Part shown: in pieces, positions 50,149 to 57,588 of the stretch | How the letters are laid out: each line of letters begins with the position of its first letter | How positions within the stretch are numbered: position 1 is the stretch's first letter | From: Pseudomonas sp. FP1742 | GTDB taxonomy: Bacteria; Pseudomonadota; Gammaproteobacteria; Pseudomonadales; Pseudomonadaceae | Length of the DNA stretch: 64,000 bases | Reading direction: 5' to 3' | Assembly: GCF_030687145.1 (NCBI RefSeq) | Contig: NZ_CP117460.1 | Location: forward strand, 1,798,001 to 1,862,000 | Translations under genes and position numbers: made by a program | Notes under the pieces: model-generated | Seen by the model: the letters and a program-made list of their open reading frames with translations, nothing else | Databases searched by the model: none | What the model was told of the DNA's origin: nothing

Positions 50149-50720
50149 CCTTGCGCCTGGACCTGTTGCGTCATGGCGAAACCGAGCTCGGTGGTGGTCT
50201 GCGCGGCAGCCTTGACGATGCGCTGACCGGCAAGGGCTGGGAGCAGATGCGCGCGGCGGTGGTCGAGCAGGGGCCTTGGGATCGTTTGGTCAGCTCGCCG
50301 TTGCAGCGTTGCGCCCGCTTCGCGCAAGAGCTTGGGGCGCAACTGTGTTTGCCGGTTCAGCTGGAAAAGGATCTGCAAGAGCTGCACTTCGGCGCCTGGG
50401 AGGGGCACAGCGCGGCGGCGTTGATGGAAACCAGCGCCGAGGCATTGGGCTTGTTCTGGGCCGACCCCTATTCGTTCACACCGCCCGACGGTGAGCCGGT
50501 GGCGGACTTTTCTGCGCGAGTGTTGGCGGCCATCGAACGGCTGCATGCGGCCTATGCAGGGGAGCGAATCTTGCTGATCAGCCATGGCGGCGTCATGCGC
50601 TTGTTGCTGGCGCAAGCGCGCGGATTGCCGCGTGAACAGCTGCTCAACGTTGAGGTTGGCCATGGCGCGTTGTTCTCGCTGTCGGTCGAACCCGGCGTCT
50701 CGTTAAGGGAAGTGATCTGA
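50145..50720 (+). CDS. Histidine phosphatase, probable alpha-ribazole phosphatase
   Basis: 191 residues, phosphoglycerate-mutase-like fold. The catalytic RHG motif is [15 protein letters not shown], the second His is in [14 protein letters not shown], and [13 protein letters not shown] is the alpha-ribazole phosphatase element. It removes phosphate from alpha-ribazole-5'-P or cobalamin-5'-P. Known as CobC in enteric nomenclature, which clashes with the aminotransferase name, so no symbol is assigned. It sits between cobT and cobS. Confidence 0.9.
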   Translation: MTLRLDLLRHGETELGGGLRGSLDDALTGKGWEQMRAAVVEQGPWDRLVSSPLQRCARFAQELGAQLCLPVQLEKDLQELHFGAWEGHSAAALMETSAEALGLFWADPYSFTPPDGEPVADFSARVLAAIERLHAAYAGERILLISHGGVMRLLLAQARGLPREQLLNVEVGHGALFSLSVEPGVSLREVI

Positions 50721-50722
50721 TC

Positions 50723-51451
50723 ATGTTGCCGTTCCGGATCGCCCTGCAATTTCTGAGCAGCCTGCCGATTCGTCTGCCGGGCATGCCGACGCCCGAGGAG
50801 TTGGGCCGGTCGTTGTTGTTTTATCCGCTGGTCGGTTTGCTGTTCGGCGTGATTCTGTGGGGACTGAATTGGCTATTGCTGGGTACGCCATTGTTGCTTC
50901 ACGCCGCGCTGCTGCTGAGTGTTTGGGTCGTGCTCAGCGGTGCGTTGCACCTGGATGGCCTGGCCGATAGCGCCGATGCCTGGCTCGGTGGTTACGGCGA
51001 CCGCGAGCGAACCCTGACGATCATGAAAGACCCGCGCAGCGGGCCGATCGCCGTGGTGACGCTGGTGTTGGTGTTGCTGCTCAAGTTCGCCGCGTTGCTG
51101 GCGTTGATCGAGCAGCACAGCGTGGTGCTGATCATCGTTCCACTGATTGCTCGCAGCGCGCTGTTGGGATTATTCCTGACCACGCCTTATGTGCGTCCTG
51201 GTGGATTGGGACAGGCGCTGGCCGATCATCTGCCGCGTTTGGCCGGGAAACAGGTGTTGGCGATCAGCGCGGTGGCTTGTGTGTTGATCGCGGGCCTCAG
51301 CGGTGTATGGGCGCTCGCGCTGGCAGTGGTGGTGTTTGTCTGGTTGCGGCAAGTCATGATGCGGCGATTGGGCGGGACGACTGGCGACACTGCCGGGGCG
51401 TTGCTGGAGTTGCTGGAAGTGGCGCTGCTGGTGGGATTGGCGCTGCTCTGA
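50723..51451 (+). CDS. cobS: Adenosylcobinamide-GDP ribazoletransferase (cobalamin synthase)
   Basis: 242 residues with about six membrane helices. It joins AdoCbi-GDP with alpha-ribazole (phosphate) at the inner membrane. The acidic active site is HLDGLADSADAWLGGYGDRE, and the N terminus is LQFLSSLPIRLPGMPTPEEL. It is the last gene of the cob operon. Confidence 0.95.
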   Translation: MLPFRIALQFLSSLPIRLPGMPTPEELGRSLLFYPLVGLLFGVILWGLNWLLLGTPLLLHAALLLSVWVVLSGALHLDGLADSADAWLGGYGDRERTLTIMKDPRSGPIAVVTLVLVLLLKFAALLALIEQHSVVLIIVPLIARSALLGLFLTTPYVRPGGLGQALADHLPRLAGKQVLAISAVACVLIAGLSGVWALALAVVVFVWLRQVMMRRLGGTTGDTAGALLELLEVALLVGLALL

Positions 51452-51502
51452 ATTCTCGTCCCTACGGGTAAAATGTGTCGAAAAATTTGCTTTCATTTAA
51501 CC

Positions 51503-51518
51503 GCGGGTATATACACGC
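51503..51518. promoter_or_regulatory. MarR-type operator upstream of marR gene (imperfect)
   Basis: GCGGGTATATACACGC ends 3 bases before the ATG. It is nearly the same as the perfect palindrome in front of the MFS gene, so both are probably bound by the MarR protein encoded here. Confidence 0.75.
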
Positions 51519-51521
51519 ACC

Positions 51522-51926
51522 ATGCTTCCTTCTCAATGTTTGTGCACTAACCTGCGTCGCGCCGCTCGTGGCGTCAGCAGGTATTACGACGGCGCTCTCG
51601 ACGGCTTCGGGATCAACGTTGCCCAGTATTCTCTGCTGTGCAATCTGCAGCGTCTCGACCAGCCGAGCATCTCGTCTCTGGCCGAGGCCATGGGTCTGGA
51701 TCGCAGCACCTTGGGGCGCAATTTGCGGGTGCTTGAGGGGGAAGGCCTGGTGACGCTGATCGAGGGCGAGGACATGCGCAATCGCATCGTCCTGCTCACC
51801 GAGACAGGGCGCGAACGTCTGGCAGCGGCCTTGCCGGCCTGGGAAGCGGCGCAGCAGCGGTTGATCGACCGTCTGGGGGCCGAGAAGCGTGAAACCTTGC
51901 TCAAATTGCTGGACGAACTGGCTTGA
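51522..51926 (+). CDS. MarR family transcriptional regulator
   Basis: 134 residues with a winged helix-turn-helix: QYSLLCNLQRLDQPSISSLA, EAMGLDRSTLGRNLRVLEGE and the wing VTLIEGEDMRNRIVLLTETG. MarR dimers bind palindromes and respond to small phenolic or other ligands, commonly derepressing an exporter. The operator sits directly before the start codon and a second copy precedes the downstream MFS gene, so autoregulation of the marR-MFS unit is likely. No obvious Shine-Dalgarno is seen apart from the operator overlap. Confidence 0.88.
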   Translation: MLPSQCLCTNLRRAARGVSRYYDGALDGFGINVAQYSLLCNLQRLDQPSISSLAEAMGLDRSTLGRNLRVLEGEGLVTLIEGEDMRNRIVLLTETGRERLAAALPAWEAAQQRLIDRLGAEKRETLLKLLDELA

Positions 51927-51946
51927 GGCCGGTTTGTTCGATCTTA

Positions 51947-51964
51947 AGCGGGTATATACCCGCT
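51947..51964. promoter_or_regulatory. Perfect palindromic MarR operator before the MFS gene
   Basis: AGCGGGTATATACCCGCT is an 18-base perfect palindrome ending 14 bases before the MFS ATG. It matches the site upstream of the marR gene over 14 of 16 core bases. Confidence 0.82.
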
Positions 51965-51978
51965 ACCGGAGAACAACA

Positions 51979-53187
51979 ATGACATCAATGTGGCGTATGT
52001 GCGGTTGGGTGCTGTTGGGGAGTGCGCTGATTCTGGCGTTGTCCCTGGGGGTGCGACACGGCTTCGGGCTGTTTCTGGCCCCCATGAGCGCCGAGTTCGG
52101 TTGGGGGCGCGAGGTGTTTGCCTTCGCCATTGCCTTGCAGAACCTGATCTGGGGGCTGGCGCAGCCGTTCACTGGTGCATTGGCCGACCGCTTCGGTGCC
52201 GCGAAGGTGGTGTTGATCGGTGGTGTTCTATATGCCTTGGGTCTGGTGTTCATGGGGCTGTCCGATTCGGCGGTGACCTTGTCCTTGAGCGCCGGGTTGT
52301 TGATCGGTATCGGCCTGTCCGGCACCTCGTTCTCAGTGATCCTCGGCGTGGTCGGCCGTGCCGTGCCGCCGGAAAAACGCAGCATGGGCATGGGGATCGC
52401 CAGTGCCGCCGGTTCCTTCGGTCAATTCGCCATGTTGCCTGGCACACTGGGGCTGATCGGCTGGCTTGGCTGGTCTGCGGCATTGCTGGTGTTAGGCCTG
52501 CTGGTGGCGCTGATCGTGCCACTGGTGAGCATGCTTAAAGATAAGCCGCTGCCGGTGCTCGGGCATGAGCAAACCCTCGCTGAAGCGCTACGCGAAGCCT
52601 GCTCCCATTCGGGATTCTGGTTGTTGGCGTTCGGTTTTTTTGTCTGCGGTTTTCAAGTGGTGTTCATCGGCGTGCACCTGCCGGCCTATCTGGTGGATCA
52701 ACACCTGCCGGCTTCCGTCGGTACCACTGTGCTGGCGCTGATCGGGCTGTTCAATATCTTCGGTACCTATACCGCGGGCTGGCTTGGCGGGCGGATGTCC
52801 AAGCCGCGCTTGCTCACCGGCCTGTATCTGTTGCGGGCGGTGGTGATTGCGCTGTTTCTCTGGGCACCCGTCACACAGGTCTCTGCGTATTTGTTCGGCA
52901 TGGCCATGGGCTTCCTCTGGCTGTCGACGGTGCCCTTGACCAACGGCACGGTGGCCACCTTGTTCGGCGTACGAAACCTGTCCATGCTGGGTGGGATTGT
53001 TTTCCTGTTCCATCAATTGGGCTCGTTCCTTGGTGGTTGGTTGGGCGGGGTGGTATATGACCGGACCGGGAGCTACGACTTGATCTGGCAGGTGGCGATT
53101 CTCTTGAGTCTGATGGCCGCGGCCCTGAACTGGCCGGTGCGCGAGCAGCCGGTGGCGCGTCTGCAAACCCGGATGAGTGCTGCATGA
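51979..53187 (+). CDS. MFS transporter controlled by the adjacent MarR
   Basis: 402 residues with 12 predicted membrane segments. The MFS loop 2-3 motif is TGALADRFGAAKVVLIGG. FAIALQNLIWGLAQPF and TAGWLGGRMSKPRLLTGLYL resemble the monocarboxylate/oxalate-formate-type MFS branch. The export or import substrate is unknown. ATG at 51979 after CCGGAGAAC; upstream in-frame codons lie inside marR or the operator. Its stop overlaps a 40-codon ORF. Confidence 0.88.
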   Translation: MTSMWRMCGWVLLGSALILALSLGVRHGFGLFLAPMSAEFGWGREVFAFAIALQNLIWGLAQPFTGALADRFGAAKVVLIGGVLYALGLVFMGLSDSAVTLSLSAGLLIGIGLSGTSFSVILGVVGRAVPPEKRSMGMGIASAAGSFGQFAMLPGTLGLIGWLGWSAALLVLGLLVALIVPLVSMLKDKPLPVLGHEQTLAEALREACSHSGFWLLAFGFFVCGFQVVFIGVHLPAYLVDQHLPASVGTTVLALIGLFNIFGTYTAGWLGGRMSKPRLLTGLYLLRAVVIALFLWAPVTQVSAYLFGMAMGFLWLSTVPLTNGTVATLFGVRNLSMLGGIVFLFHQLGSFLGGWLGGVVYDRTGSYDLIWQVAILLSLMAAALNWPVREQPVARLQTRMSAA

Positions 53188-53306
53188 ACAGCTTCTGGCC
53201 GCGGATGGCTGCTTTCGCCGTCGGCGTATTGTTGCTGGCCCTGGCGTGGTGGGGCTGGCATCAGGGTGGGCTGGGATTGATGCAGTTGGGCATGGGGACT
53301 TGCTAG
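53184..53306 (+). CDS. Small single-pass membrane peptide coupled to the MFS gene
   Basis: 40 residues. Begins MNSFWPRMAAFAVGVLLLAL, then AWWGWHQGGLG, and ends in Cys. The ATG overlaps the MFS stop as ATGA, which favours real translation by coupling. One hydrophobic segment (about residues 8-25) predicts an inner-membrane peptide. No family recognised. It could be a small partner of the transporter or a chance ORF; the coupling makes the first more likely. Confidence 0.5.
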   Translation: MNSFWPRMAAFAVGVLLLALAWWGWHQGGLGLMQLGMGTC

Positions 53307-53438
53307 CGAGCGGCACAAGGAAGTTGATCGTCAGGGCAAGGTAATCGCCATTTATCGAGCCTGGCCAAACCCGACAATCCTGGGTTCGTTGGGGGGGTGG
53401 AGAAAGCTCTGGCCTCAAAACCCTGATCGACACCCACT

Positions 53439-53476
53439 AAAAAGCCCCGCCTCTGTACAAGAGAGCGGGGCTTTTC
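53439..53476. terminator. Bidirectional terminator, MFS unit / fadL
   Basis: AAAAGCCCCGC and GCGGGGCTTTT flank a 14-base loop that itself pairs partly (CTCT...AGAG), between convergent transcripts. Confidence 0.88.
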
Positions 53477-53513
53477 AATTCAGGCGGCGAGGGTTCTGGT
53501 TCGCCGTGAATGA

Positions 53514-54782
53514 TCAGAAGCGGTAGGTCGCGCCCAAACCGAAACCGTTCGCCCAGTTTTCATACTTGGCGCTATAAGTCTGGCGACCGTTGCTGTTGTT
53601 GACCTTGACCGACTCTTCGCGCAGGTACGAGTACGCTACATCGATGGTCAGGTCGTCGGTCGGGCTCCAGCCCGCGCCAATGCTGAAAATCTTGCGATCG
53701 CCAGTTGGAATGCGCGGGGAGCGGTTTTCGTTGTTAGTCGGTGCCTGGTCGAAGGACAGGCCGGTACGCAGAACCCATTGTTTGTTCAACTGGTACGAAG
53801 CACCGATGGCGTGAGCCCAGGTGTCATGCCAGTTCTGCTCTTCGGTGATGGTACCAAACCGGCCGTTCAGGGCAGCAGGGACACCACTGTTGTCGACGCT
53901 GATTTCTTTCAGGCGGCTCCAGCGAGTCCAGGTGCTGCCCGCGTAGAGGGTCCACTTGTCATCCAGTTGGTGAGTGAGCGAGATGTCAACCGACTCAGGA
54001 GTGGTCAGGGCCAGCGAAGCATCGTACTTCTGGCGTGGGTTCTGACCCAGAGCTCCGAGGAGGCTGTAGTTGACCTTGGTGTCGCCTTCGAGCTTGTACT
54101 TCACCTTCGAGTGGTAGGTCAGGCCGACGCGAGTGCTGTCGGTGGCTTGAACCAGGATACCGATGTTGTAGCCCAGCGCGGTGTCGTCACCCTTGATCTT
54201 GACGCTACCGTCCGGCGCGCGCGGGTTCAGCGACAGATTCGATTCGAGGGTGCCGTCAATGCGGTTGATGGTCGGACCGAAGCCGATCGACACCTTGTCG
54301 TTGAAGGCGTAGCTGACGGTTGGTTGCAAGGTCATGACTTTTACGTCGCTCTTGCTGCCGAAGTAGCGGCCGGCAAAGCCATTCTCGTAGTCGGTCACCA
54401 GACCGAAGGGCGCGTACATACCGATGCCGAATGCCCAATGATCATCGATTGGCTTGACGTAGTAACCCATCGGCACGGCGACCAGGGGAACCATGTCGCC
54501 ATCGTTGCTGCCGCCGTTCGGGCGGGAGCTGGCGTGGCTGATATCAGTGTGTGCGTCAAGCAGTGCAGCACCGCCGGTTACTTGTTCGCGCTTGAGGCGA
54601 GACATACCGGCAGGGTTGCCGAAAATGGTGCTTGCGTCGTCGGCAGAGGAAGATCGCCCGGCAAAACCTGTACCCATCCCGCTGATGCTTTGTTCGTTGA
54701 TGGCAAAGCCACTTGCGAAGATCTGGGTGGATGCCAAGGCAACGGCGAGGCTAATGGTGGTTTTGAGCATTACTTTTTTCAT
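53514..54782 (-). CDS. OmpP1/FadL/TodX family outer membrane transporter
   Basis: 422 residues with a signal peptide (cut near IFA-SGFA). The N-terminal hatch carries GFAINEQSISGMGTGFAGRS and DDASTIFGNPAGMSRLKREQ, the FadL hallmark with NPA. The rest is a 14-strand beta-barrel ending YRF, with aromatic C-terminal Phe for BAM recognition. It admits long-chain fatty acids or other hydrophobic compounds. A 146-base gap follows the preceding gene on the same strand and includes GGAGTTC before the ATG. Confidence 0.92.
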   Translation of the reverse strand: MKKVMLKTTISLAVALASTQIFASGFAINEQSISGMGTGFAGRSSSADDASTIFGNPAGMSRLKREQVTGGAALLDAHTDISHASSRPNGGSNDGDMVPLVAVPMGYYVKPIDDHWAFGIGMYAPFGLVTDYENGFAGRYFGSKSDVKVMTLQPTVSYAFNDKVSIGFGPTINRIDGTLESNLSLNPRAPDGSVKIKGDDTALGYNIGILVQATDSTRVGLTYHSKVKYKLEGDTKVNYSLLGALGQNPRQKYDASLALTTPESVDISLTHQLDDKWTLYAGSTWTRWSRLKEISVDNSGVPAALNGRFGTITEEQNWHDTWAHAIGASYQLNKQWVLRTGLSFDQAPTNNENRSPRIPTGDRKIFSIGAGWSPTDDLTIDVAYSYLREESVKVNNSNGRQTYSAKYENWANGFGLGATYRF

Positions 54783-54928
54783 TATTAGAACTCCTGGTGA
54801 TCACCGGGGCGAAAATTACCAACATTTTCGTCCGGGCGCTATAGCCCGTATCGCTTGATTTAGAGCGGTTTTGTAGGACAATCCGACCAAAATCGCGACA
54901 AGTTATGCGATCTTTGAAAGCGCGGGGA

Positions 54929-55411
54929 TCAGCAGGCGACCTGATTCAACGATGAAACACAGGTTTGCCAGGCGTAAGTGAAGTCTCGCAGACGACCTTG
55001 CGGCTGGAAGGTCTGGCGCCAGATTCGGGCCATTCCCAGCAAGTCATCGGAGGCGGGGAGGGGAGTGTTCTGTTCTTCTACCAGCAGCCAGGCGATGGCT
55101 GTGGCGTAACGCAGGTTGACGGTCAATTCCAGGTGCGGTCCGCTGAGAAATGCATGCTGGCTGGCCAGGCCGCGAACCAGGCTCGCCCGTTCCGGGTCCA
55201 GGGCCAGGTAGTGATCCCAGAGGGCCTGGTGGCGGGGTTCGGCGATGCGGTACAAGCCGTGTCCACGGCGGTCATGCAGGGCTGAGCCAAGGGCTGACTG
55301 ACTGGCGGCGATGCCCAGCAGCAGGGATTCGGCAGTCGCGCTATGGCGTCCGAGGTAGATCAATGTCGGACGGATCACATAACGGCACAGTTCGCTGGCG
55401 GCGATACCCAT
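54929..55411 (-). CDS. Conserved protein of unknown function
   Basis: 160 residues, mainly helical, no signal peptide. Distinctive segments are IRPTLIYLGRHSATAESLLL near the N terminus and HGLYRIAEPRHQALWDHYLA and FTYAWQTCVSSLNQVAC at the end. A gene like this next to fadL is, from memory, conserved in other Pseudomonas. The helical H-G-L-Y-R-I pattern faintly recalls phage-like lysozyme or structural helpers, but I would not assign a function. Confidence 0.65.
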   Translation of the reverse strand: MGIAASELCRYVIRPTLIYLGRHSATAESLLLGIAASQSALGSALHDRRGHGLYRIAEPRHQALWDHYLALDPERASLVRGLASQHAFLSGPHLELTVNLRYATAIAWLLVEEQNTPLPASDDLLGMARIWRQTFQPQGRLRDFTYAWQTCVSSLNQVAC

Positions 55412-55643
55412 AAAGCCCTCGGAACATCAAGTGGTCGGCGATACCTGAAGGGGGCCTTGGCAGCTATGGATCGAATCAGGCTCGCCGGAAGCGGATCAAG
55501 CCGCTTGAGTTGAAGTGTAGTGTCATTATTTTGCTGTAAAGGACTGTTTTTAAAATATTTTCAGCTTCGAGTTATAACCGTTATATCGGTTGGTGCTTAG
55601 GCAATGGCGGCTAAAAGAGAAATACCGGGCAATAAAAGCAGCC

Positions 55644-55945
55644 TTACGGTCCACTGGAAACCGGGTCTTTGATATTTTCACCGTCCTTGGCCTTGAAGGC
55701 CTTGGACGGTGCAGACGGAGCCCGCTCTATGGGGATGTTTTGGGTGAAGGTGCTCAGGAACCGGCGTACGCGACGGCGACGGGTCGATGATGTAGAGGCA
55801 TGGTGCAACCACGCCCTACGCGGCGGGGAAGCCCTGGATGGAGTTGTCCTTACTCTTCATATTGAGGTTGCAGAAGCAAACAGCGACGACGCCAGAATCA
55901 GCGACACGGTCAGCAGCAGGGTGCAGGCCGGGAACTTGACCGGGC
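55644..55945 (-). pseudogene. pcs: Relic of phosphatidylcholine synthase (pcs), frameshifted and truncated
   Basis: On the minus strand, 55941 down to about 55880 reads TLLLTVSLILASSLF. After a shift of frame it continues FCNLNMKSKDNSIQGFPAA, then an in-frame stop where Trp is expected, then GVVAPCLYIIDPSPS. This order matches the middle of bacterial CDP-diglyceride:choline phosphatidyltransferase as I remember it (FCNxNMKSxDNYFxGFPAAW then LYxxDPSP). The N-terminal half is missing and the C-terminal end does not match. It therefore cannot make an enzyme. The last part (55644-55770) is open in another frame without recognised similarity. Confidence 0.6.
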
Positions 55946-56105
55946 ATTCATAGGGATTGTTGATTTACGCGCCTTTTCATGAATATTTTTTTTCATGGAT
56001 AAAATGCAGGTGCTTTCATTTGACATTTGGGATCCAATGTCTAGAATCGATCGCATGAGCCCCTCGGATGGGCCGGAAAGAATAAAAAGTAAAAGGGAAG
56101 ATACA
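55946..56105 (+). promoter_or_regulatory. AT-rich region with a strong sigma-70 promoter
   Basis: TTGACA at 56020-56025 and TAGAAT at 56042-56047 are separated by 16 bases, a near-consensus promoter facing the cluster. Upstream, TTTTCATGAATATTTTTTTT is AT-rich and could act as an UP element or a binding site. The expected transcript begins near 56054 and reads into the 43-codon ORF and the SGNH gene. Confidence 0.6.
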
Positions 56106-56237
56106 ATGCATGGAAGCTATCCGTATCAGCGTATTGCAGTCTGCAATACCTTCAAATTGCACCTCGCAAAAATCATCAGTGAATTTCCCGCCTCGTCGCA
56201 TTGTGCTGTGAATTATTTTGCTCGCACACGGTTTTAA
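56106..56237 (+). CDS. 43-residue small ORF at the head of the cluster
   Basis: 43 residues beginning MHGSYPYQRIAVCNTFKLHL and ending FARTRF. It lies about 50 bases after a strong promoter, and AAAGGGAAG sits 6-14 bases before the ATG, so translation is plausible. It contains two Cys and is basic. No family recognised. Options are a leader or regulatory peptide of the operon, a peptide substrate, or chance. The 189 bases between it and the SGNH gene contain no terminator. Confidence 0.4.
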   Translation: MHGSYPYQRIAVCNTFKLHLAKIISEFPASSHCAVNYFARTRF

Positions 56238-56426
56238 TTAATTTCGACCTTCATGCATCTAACAGTTTGGATTGGTGATATCCCAAACTTATGGTGCCTG
56301 GCTTGCTGTGGGTCGTTATTGGCAGATTCGTACTATCGATATTAAATAATCGAAATAGACGTTCGTCCCAAAGAAAGTTGGCTGATCAAATGGAATTCCG
56401 ATTCTCGCTAAAGGAGTGGCTTGGCC

Positions 56427-57476
56427 ATGTTTAAAAGACGCAAGCGCACCGCGCTGGATGATCCCAGTCTGGAACGTGTGAAGTTAACCCCTCAGATGCT
56501 CACCTACGATCAATTCGCCAGTCGCAGTCGTTCCCAGTACTTGCCTTATGTGATGGGTTTCAATGCCGCCAACTACTGTTCGGAATCGATCAACACCGAT
56601 CGGCTCGGATTCCGCCTGGCCCATGATGCGCAAGGCCGGCCGATCAGTGTCGGCACCCTCGAGGCCAGCGCGCTATCAGAGGTGAATTTACTGGTCGGGG
56701 CCTCGTCAGCCTTGGGTTACGGGGCTTCCAGTGATGCTGCCTCGGTAGCGAGCCGCCTGTCCATGCATGATCCCGACGCTACGCCATGGCTGAATTTCGC
56801 GGGGCATACCTTTAATGCGACCCAGGAATTGATGCTGTTCGTGCTGCATGCCCATCGACTGCCCAAAGTGCGACGCATCGTGATCATGGGCGGCTTCAAT
56901 ACTCTGGTCATGGCGCGTCTTCCTGAGTTCATTCGAGGTGATCTGCCACCGTTCTACTTTTGCGGTGACTATTACGAAAAGTTTGATGAAATTGCTGAGG
57001 AGAATGGTGCAGAACTGCCGCCTGGCAAACTTCCAAAATGGCCAGCCGAAACGACGGAGGTTCCGCCTGTTTCGCAAACTCTGGTACGCGCTCTGCAAGA
57101 CACCATGAATTGTCTGACTACCTGGAAACGACTCGCGGATTCTTTGGGTGCGGAACTTACGTTTATTCTCCAGCCCTTGGCGACTTGGGTAAGAGCGCCG
57201 TGTGCCGAAGAGCAGAAGCTGTTCAATGAGCTTGATCGGATTTCCCGGTTTGGTACCTGGCAGCATTTATATGGCGACATATCCGCTCCCACTGTCGCGG
57301 AATATTACGCCGATAGTCTGGCCAATAGTTGTCATGACTTGGGTATTCGATTTGCCAGTTTGGTCGATGATTTTAGAGAGCGTCCGGATGAAGAATGGTT
57401 ATACGTTGATCGCGCGCACTTTACCGACCTTGGCAGTGATGTCGTAGCACGCGCCATTCATCGATACCTGCAATGA
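56427..57476 (+). CDS. SGNH/GDSL hydrolase-like protein
   Basis: 349 residues with no signal peptide. Four SGNH blocks are visible: block I LLVGASSALGYGASSDAAS (Ser near residue 93), block II LNFAGHTFNATQE (Gly), block III IIMGGFNTLVMARL (Asn) and block V WLYVDRAHFTDLGSDVVARA (Asp-x-x-His). It is probably an esterase, acyltransferase or deacylase acting in the cytoplasm. AAAGGAG lies upstream; ATG 56427 is preferred over an in-frame TTG at 56421. The N terminus MFKRRKR is basic. The gene is the first large one of the operon, 16 bases before the Lys-rich peptide ORF. The 3' third is more AT-rich than the flanking chromosome. Confidence 0.75.
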   Translation: MFKRRKRTALDDPSLERVKLTPQMLTYDQFASRSRSQYLPYVMGFNAANYCSESINTDRLGFRLAHDAQGRPISVGTLEASALSEVNLLVGASSALGYGASSDAASVASRLSMHDPDATPWLNFAGHTFNATQELMLFVLHAHRLPKVRRIVIMGGFNTLVMARLPEFIRGDLPPFYFCGDYYEKFDEIAEENGAELPPGKLPKWPAETTEVPPVSQTLVRALQDTMNCLTTWKRLADSLGAELTFILQPLATWVRAPCAEEQKLFNELDRISRFGTWQHLYGDISAPTVAEYYADSLANSCHDLGIRFASLVDDFRERPDEEWLYVDRAHFTDLGSDVVARAIHRYLQ

Positions 57477-57492
57477 AAGTTTAGGAGGTTCT

Positions 57493-57588
57493 ATGTTGAA
57501 GCGAATTCGCAAGGCACTTGGTTCTTTGTTCAAGAAAAAGAAAAAAGCCAAGAAGAAAAACAATTCCTCCATATATCCAATGCACTGA
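57493..57588 (+). CDS. 31-residue lysine-rich peptide, perfect Shine-Dalgarno
   Basis: Sequence starts MLKRIRKALGSLFKKKKKAK and ends NNSSIYPMH. Ten Lys and two Arg in 31 residues, with an amphipathic N-terminal helix (L2, I5, L9, L12, F13). AGGAGG at 57483-57488 is an ideal ribosome site, and the TGA overlaps the start of the 703-residue oxidase by one base (TGATG). This placement argues strongly that it is translated. Possible roles are a peptide scaffold or substrate of the cluster enzymes, an RNA- or membrane-binding partner, or a translation-coupling leader. It has no lanthipeptide or double-Gly leader features. Confidence 0.65.
   Translation: MLKRIRKALGSLFKKKKKAKKKNNSSIYPMH

Noticed and set aside
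57493-57588. Lys-rich peptide as a lanthipeptide, lasso or thiopeptide precursor
   Set aside because: No lanthionine synthetase, lasso cyclase, YcaO or radical-SAM gene is visible, and the peptide has no Cys and no Gly-Gly leader site.
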